Part shown: positions 63,545-64,000 of the stretch, in pieces | Position numbering within the stretch: the first letter of the stretch is position 1 | Layout of the letters: every line of letters starts with the position of its first letter | Source: Acidobacteriota bacterium | GTDB taxonomy: Bacteria; Acidobacteriota; Thermoanaerobaculia; Gp7-AA8 | Direction of reading: 5' to 3' | Length of the DNA: 64,000 nt | Assembly: GCA_016184115.1 (NCBI GenBank) | Contig: JACPDH010000019.1 | Location: 42,655 to 106,654, forward strand | The notes under the pieces: model-generated | Database searches by the model: none | What the model was told of the DNA's origin: nothing | The model's input: the letters and a program-made list of their open reading frames with translations, nothing else | Made by a program: the position numbers and the translations under genes

Positions 63545-63865
63545 CGGACACAAGCAGCGGAATTGAGGATTTCGAACGCGGTATGCACCCGGTTCATGCG
63601 CGGCCTCCGGCGGGAGGAACGCGGCCGGCGCAGCTGGCGTCACGGTCGTCGAATTCCTTCATTCGTCGCGTAGCGACGACCGATCTTAGCCCCCGGTGAC
63701 CGAGCGCGTAGCTTTTCCCCGGTGGCGTCGCCCCGCGTCGTCCCGCGTCGCTACGCGACGCGCAAGGCGCTCGCGAAAGCCGTTAGGAAGCGAACGAGAC
63801 GGCCGCGATGCACGGTCACTCCGAGTCTCATCGGCGTAGCCCCTCGCCTTCCGCCTTTCAAGCAA
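63545..63865. other. Gene-free region with dispersed hairpins
   Basis: No credible gene. Contains the second CGTCGCGTAGCGACG element with CGATCTTAG (63664-63694) and an inverted relative about 60 bases on (GCGTCGCTACGCGACGC, about 63746-63762), together a palindromic unit of roughly 100 bases. Confidence 0.6.
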
Positions 63866-63891
63866 AACGGCGCGCCCGAAAGCGCGCCGTT
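63866..63891 (-). terminator. Intrinsic terminator of the right-edge gene
   Basis: Perfect 10-bp stem (63866-63875 with 63882-63891; core CGGCGCGC/GCGCGCCG), 6-base loop, followed on the minus strand by TTTT. It lies 75 bases beyond the stop at 63967, so locus L is within the transcript's 3' untranslated part. Confidence 0.8.
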
Positions 63892-63905
63892 CGGCGAATC
63901 TCAGC

Positions 63906-63968
63906 CTGTCTTGGCCTCTGGCCCTTGGCCTGCTTTGACCTATGACCTTTGACCTCAAACCTGCCTTT
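63906..63968. repeat. 7-bp word array, locus L
   Basis: Nine heptads: CTGTCTT, GGCCTCT, GGCCCTT, GGCCTGC, TTTGACC, TATGACC, TTTGACC, TCAAACC, TGCCTTT. The last five nearly duplicate locus D, 33 kb away, and the array again ends at a stop codon. Confidence 0.8.
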
Positions 63969-64000
63969 ACGCGTTGAGCATGTGCCCGACGAGGCCGTGC
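63967..64000 (-). CDS. C-terminal end of an unidentified gene
   Basis: The minus strand at the right edge reads HGLVGHMLNA then TAA (63969-63967). High-GC codon use, a following terminator and an abutting word array all support a real 3' end. Too short to identify. Confidence 0.5.
   Translation of the reverse strand, partial: HGLVGHMLNA

Overview
The window reads as a chromosomal segment of a GC-rich, aerobic-leaning heterotrophic bacterium, most likely an Acidobacteriota member. The best lineage clues are a protein of the VWFA-related acidobacterial family (14398-16107), a secreted metallopeptidase with duplicated C-terminal domains, a LuxR/DUF4199 gene pair, and the high-GC codon use. No rRNA, tRNA, CRISPR array, phage or transposase gene was seen. 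Both ends cut genes: an adenosine deaminase tail on the left and the last ten codons of a minus-strand gene on the right.

Layout. 1-6.6 kb: deaminase fragment, YigZ-type protein, a large secreted M4/M36-like peptidase, and an FHA-domain AAA+ (NtrC-type) regulator. 6.7-14.2 kb: a TetR-controlled efflux operon (membrane fusion lipoprotein, ATPase, TolC-like channel, ATPase, two ABC-2 permeases) whose genes mostly overlap by 4 nt. 14.4-17.5 kb: VWFA-related protein, membrane-anchored LuxR protein, DUF4199 protein. 18-25 kb (minus): ferritin-like protein, dihydroorotate-dehydrogenase-like protein, pyruvate:ferredoxin oxidoreductase, GltX. 25-30.7 kb: LCAT-like lipoprotein and beta-propeller protein (minus), a toxin-antitoxin pair overlapping maf (plus), an aldo/keto reductase. 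30.9-35.6 kb (minus): two ATP-grasp ligases, a GCS2-type carboxylate-amine ligase and a class I glutamine-amidotransferase-like protein, which look like an uncharacterised amide-forming pathway. 35.7-43.9 kb: a small ABC-2 exporter with a secreted partner, DMT transporter with Lrp regulator, ferredoxin, queA, PilZ protein. 44-56 kb: speA, TPR and LEA14-like envelope proteins, metH, an esterase, trpF, yqeY, and a pyrE / biotin carrier / HMG-CoA lyase operon. 56-61 kb: the complete split-P glycine cleavage system (gcvT-H-PA-PB). 61-64 kb: TerC and an APC permease.

The most unusual feature is not a gene. At least 13 intergenic (and one intragenic) loci carry arrays of degenerate words with strict 7-bp periodicity. 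The word differs between loci, but the 7-bp register is held. Arrays are often arranged as long inverted repeats (one is a perfect 55-bp palindrome) and very often overlap or abut the stop codon of a gene. Other dispersed hairpin families occupy the remaining gene-free DNA. A terminator/antiterminator-like leader precedes metH. All identifications come from reading the sequence and remembered family motifs; no database search was run.
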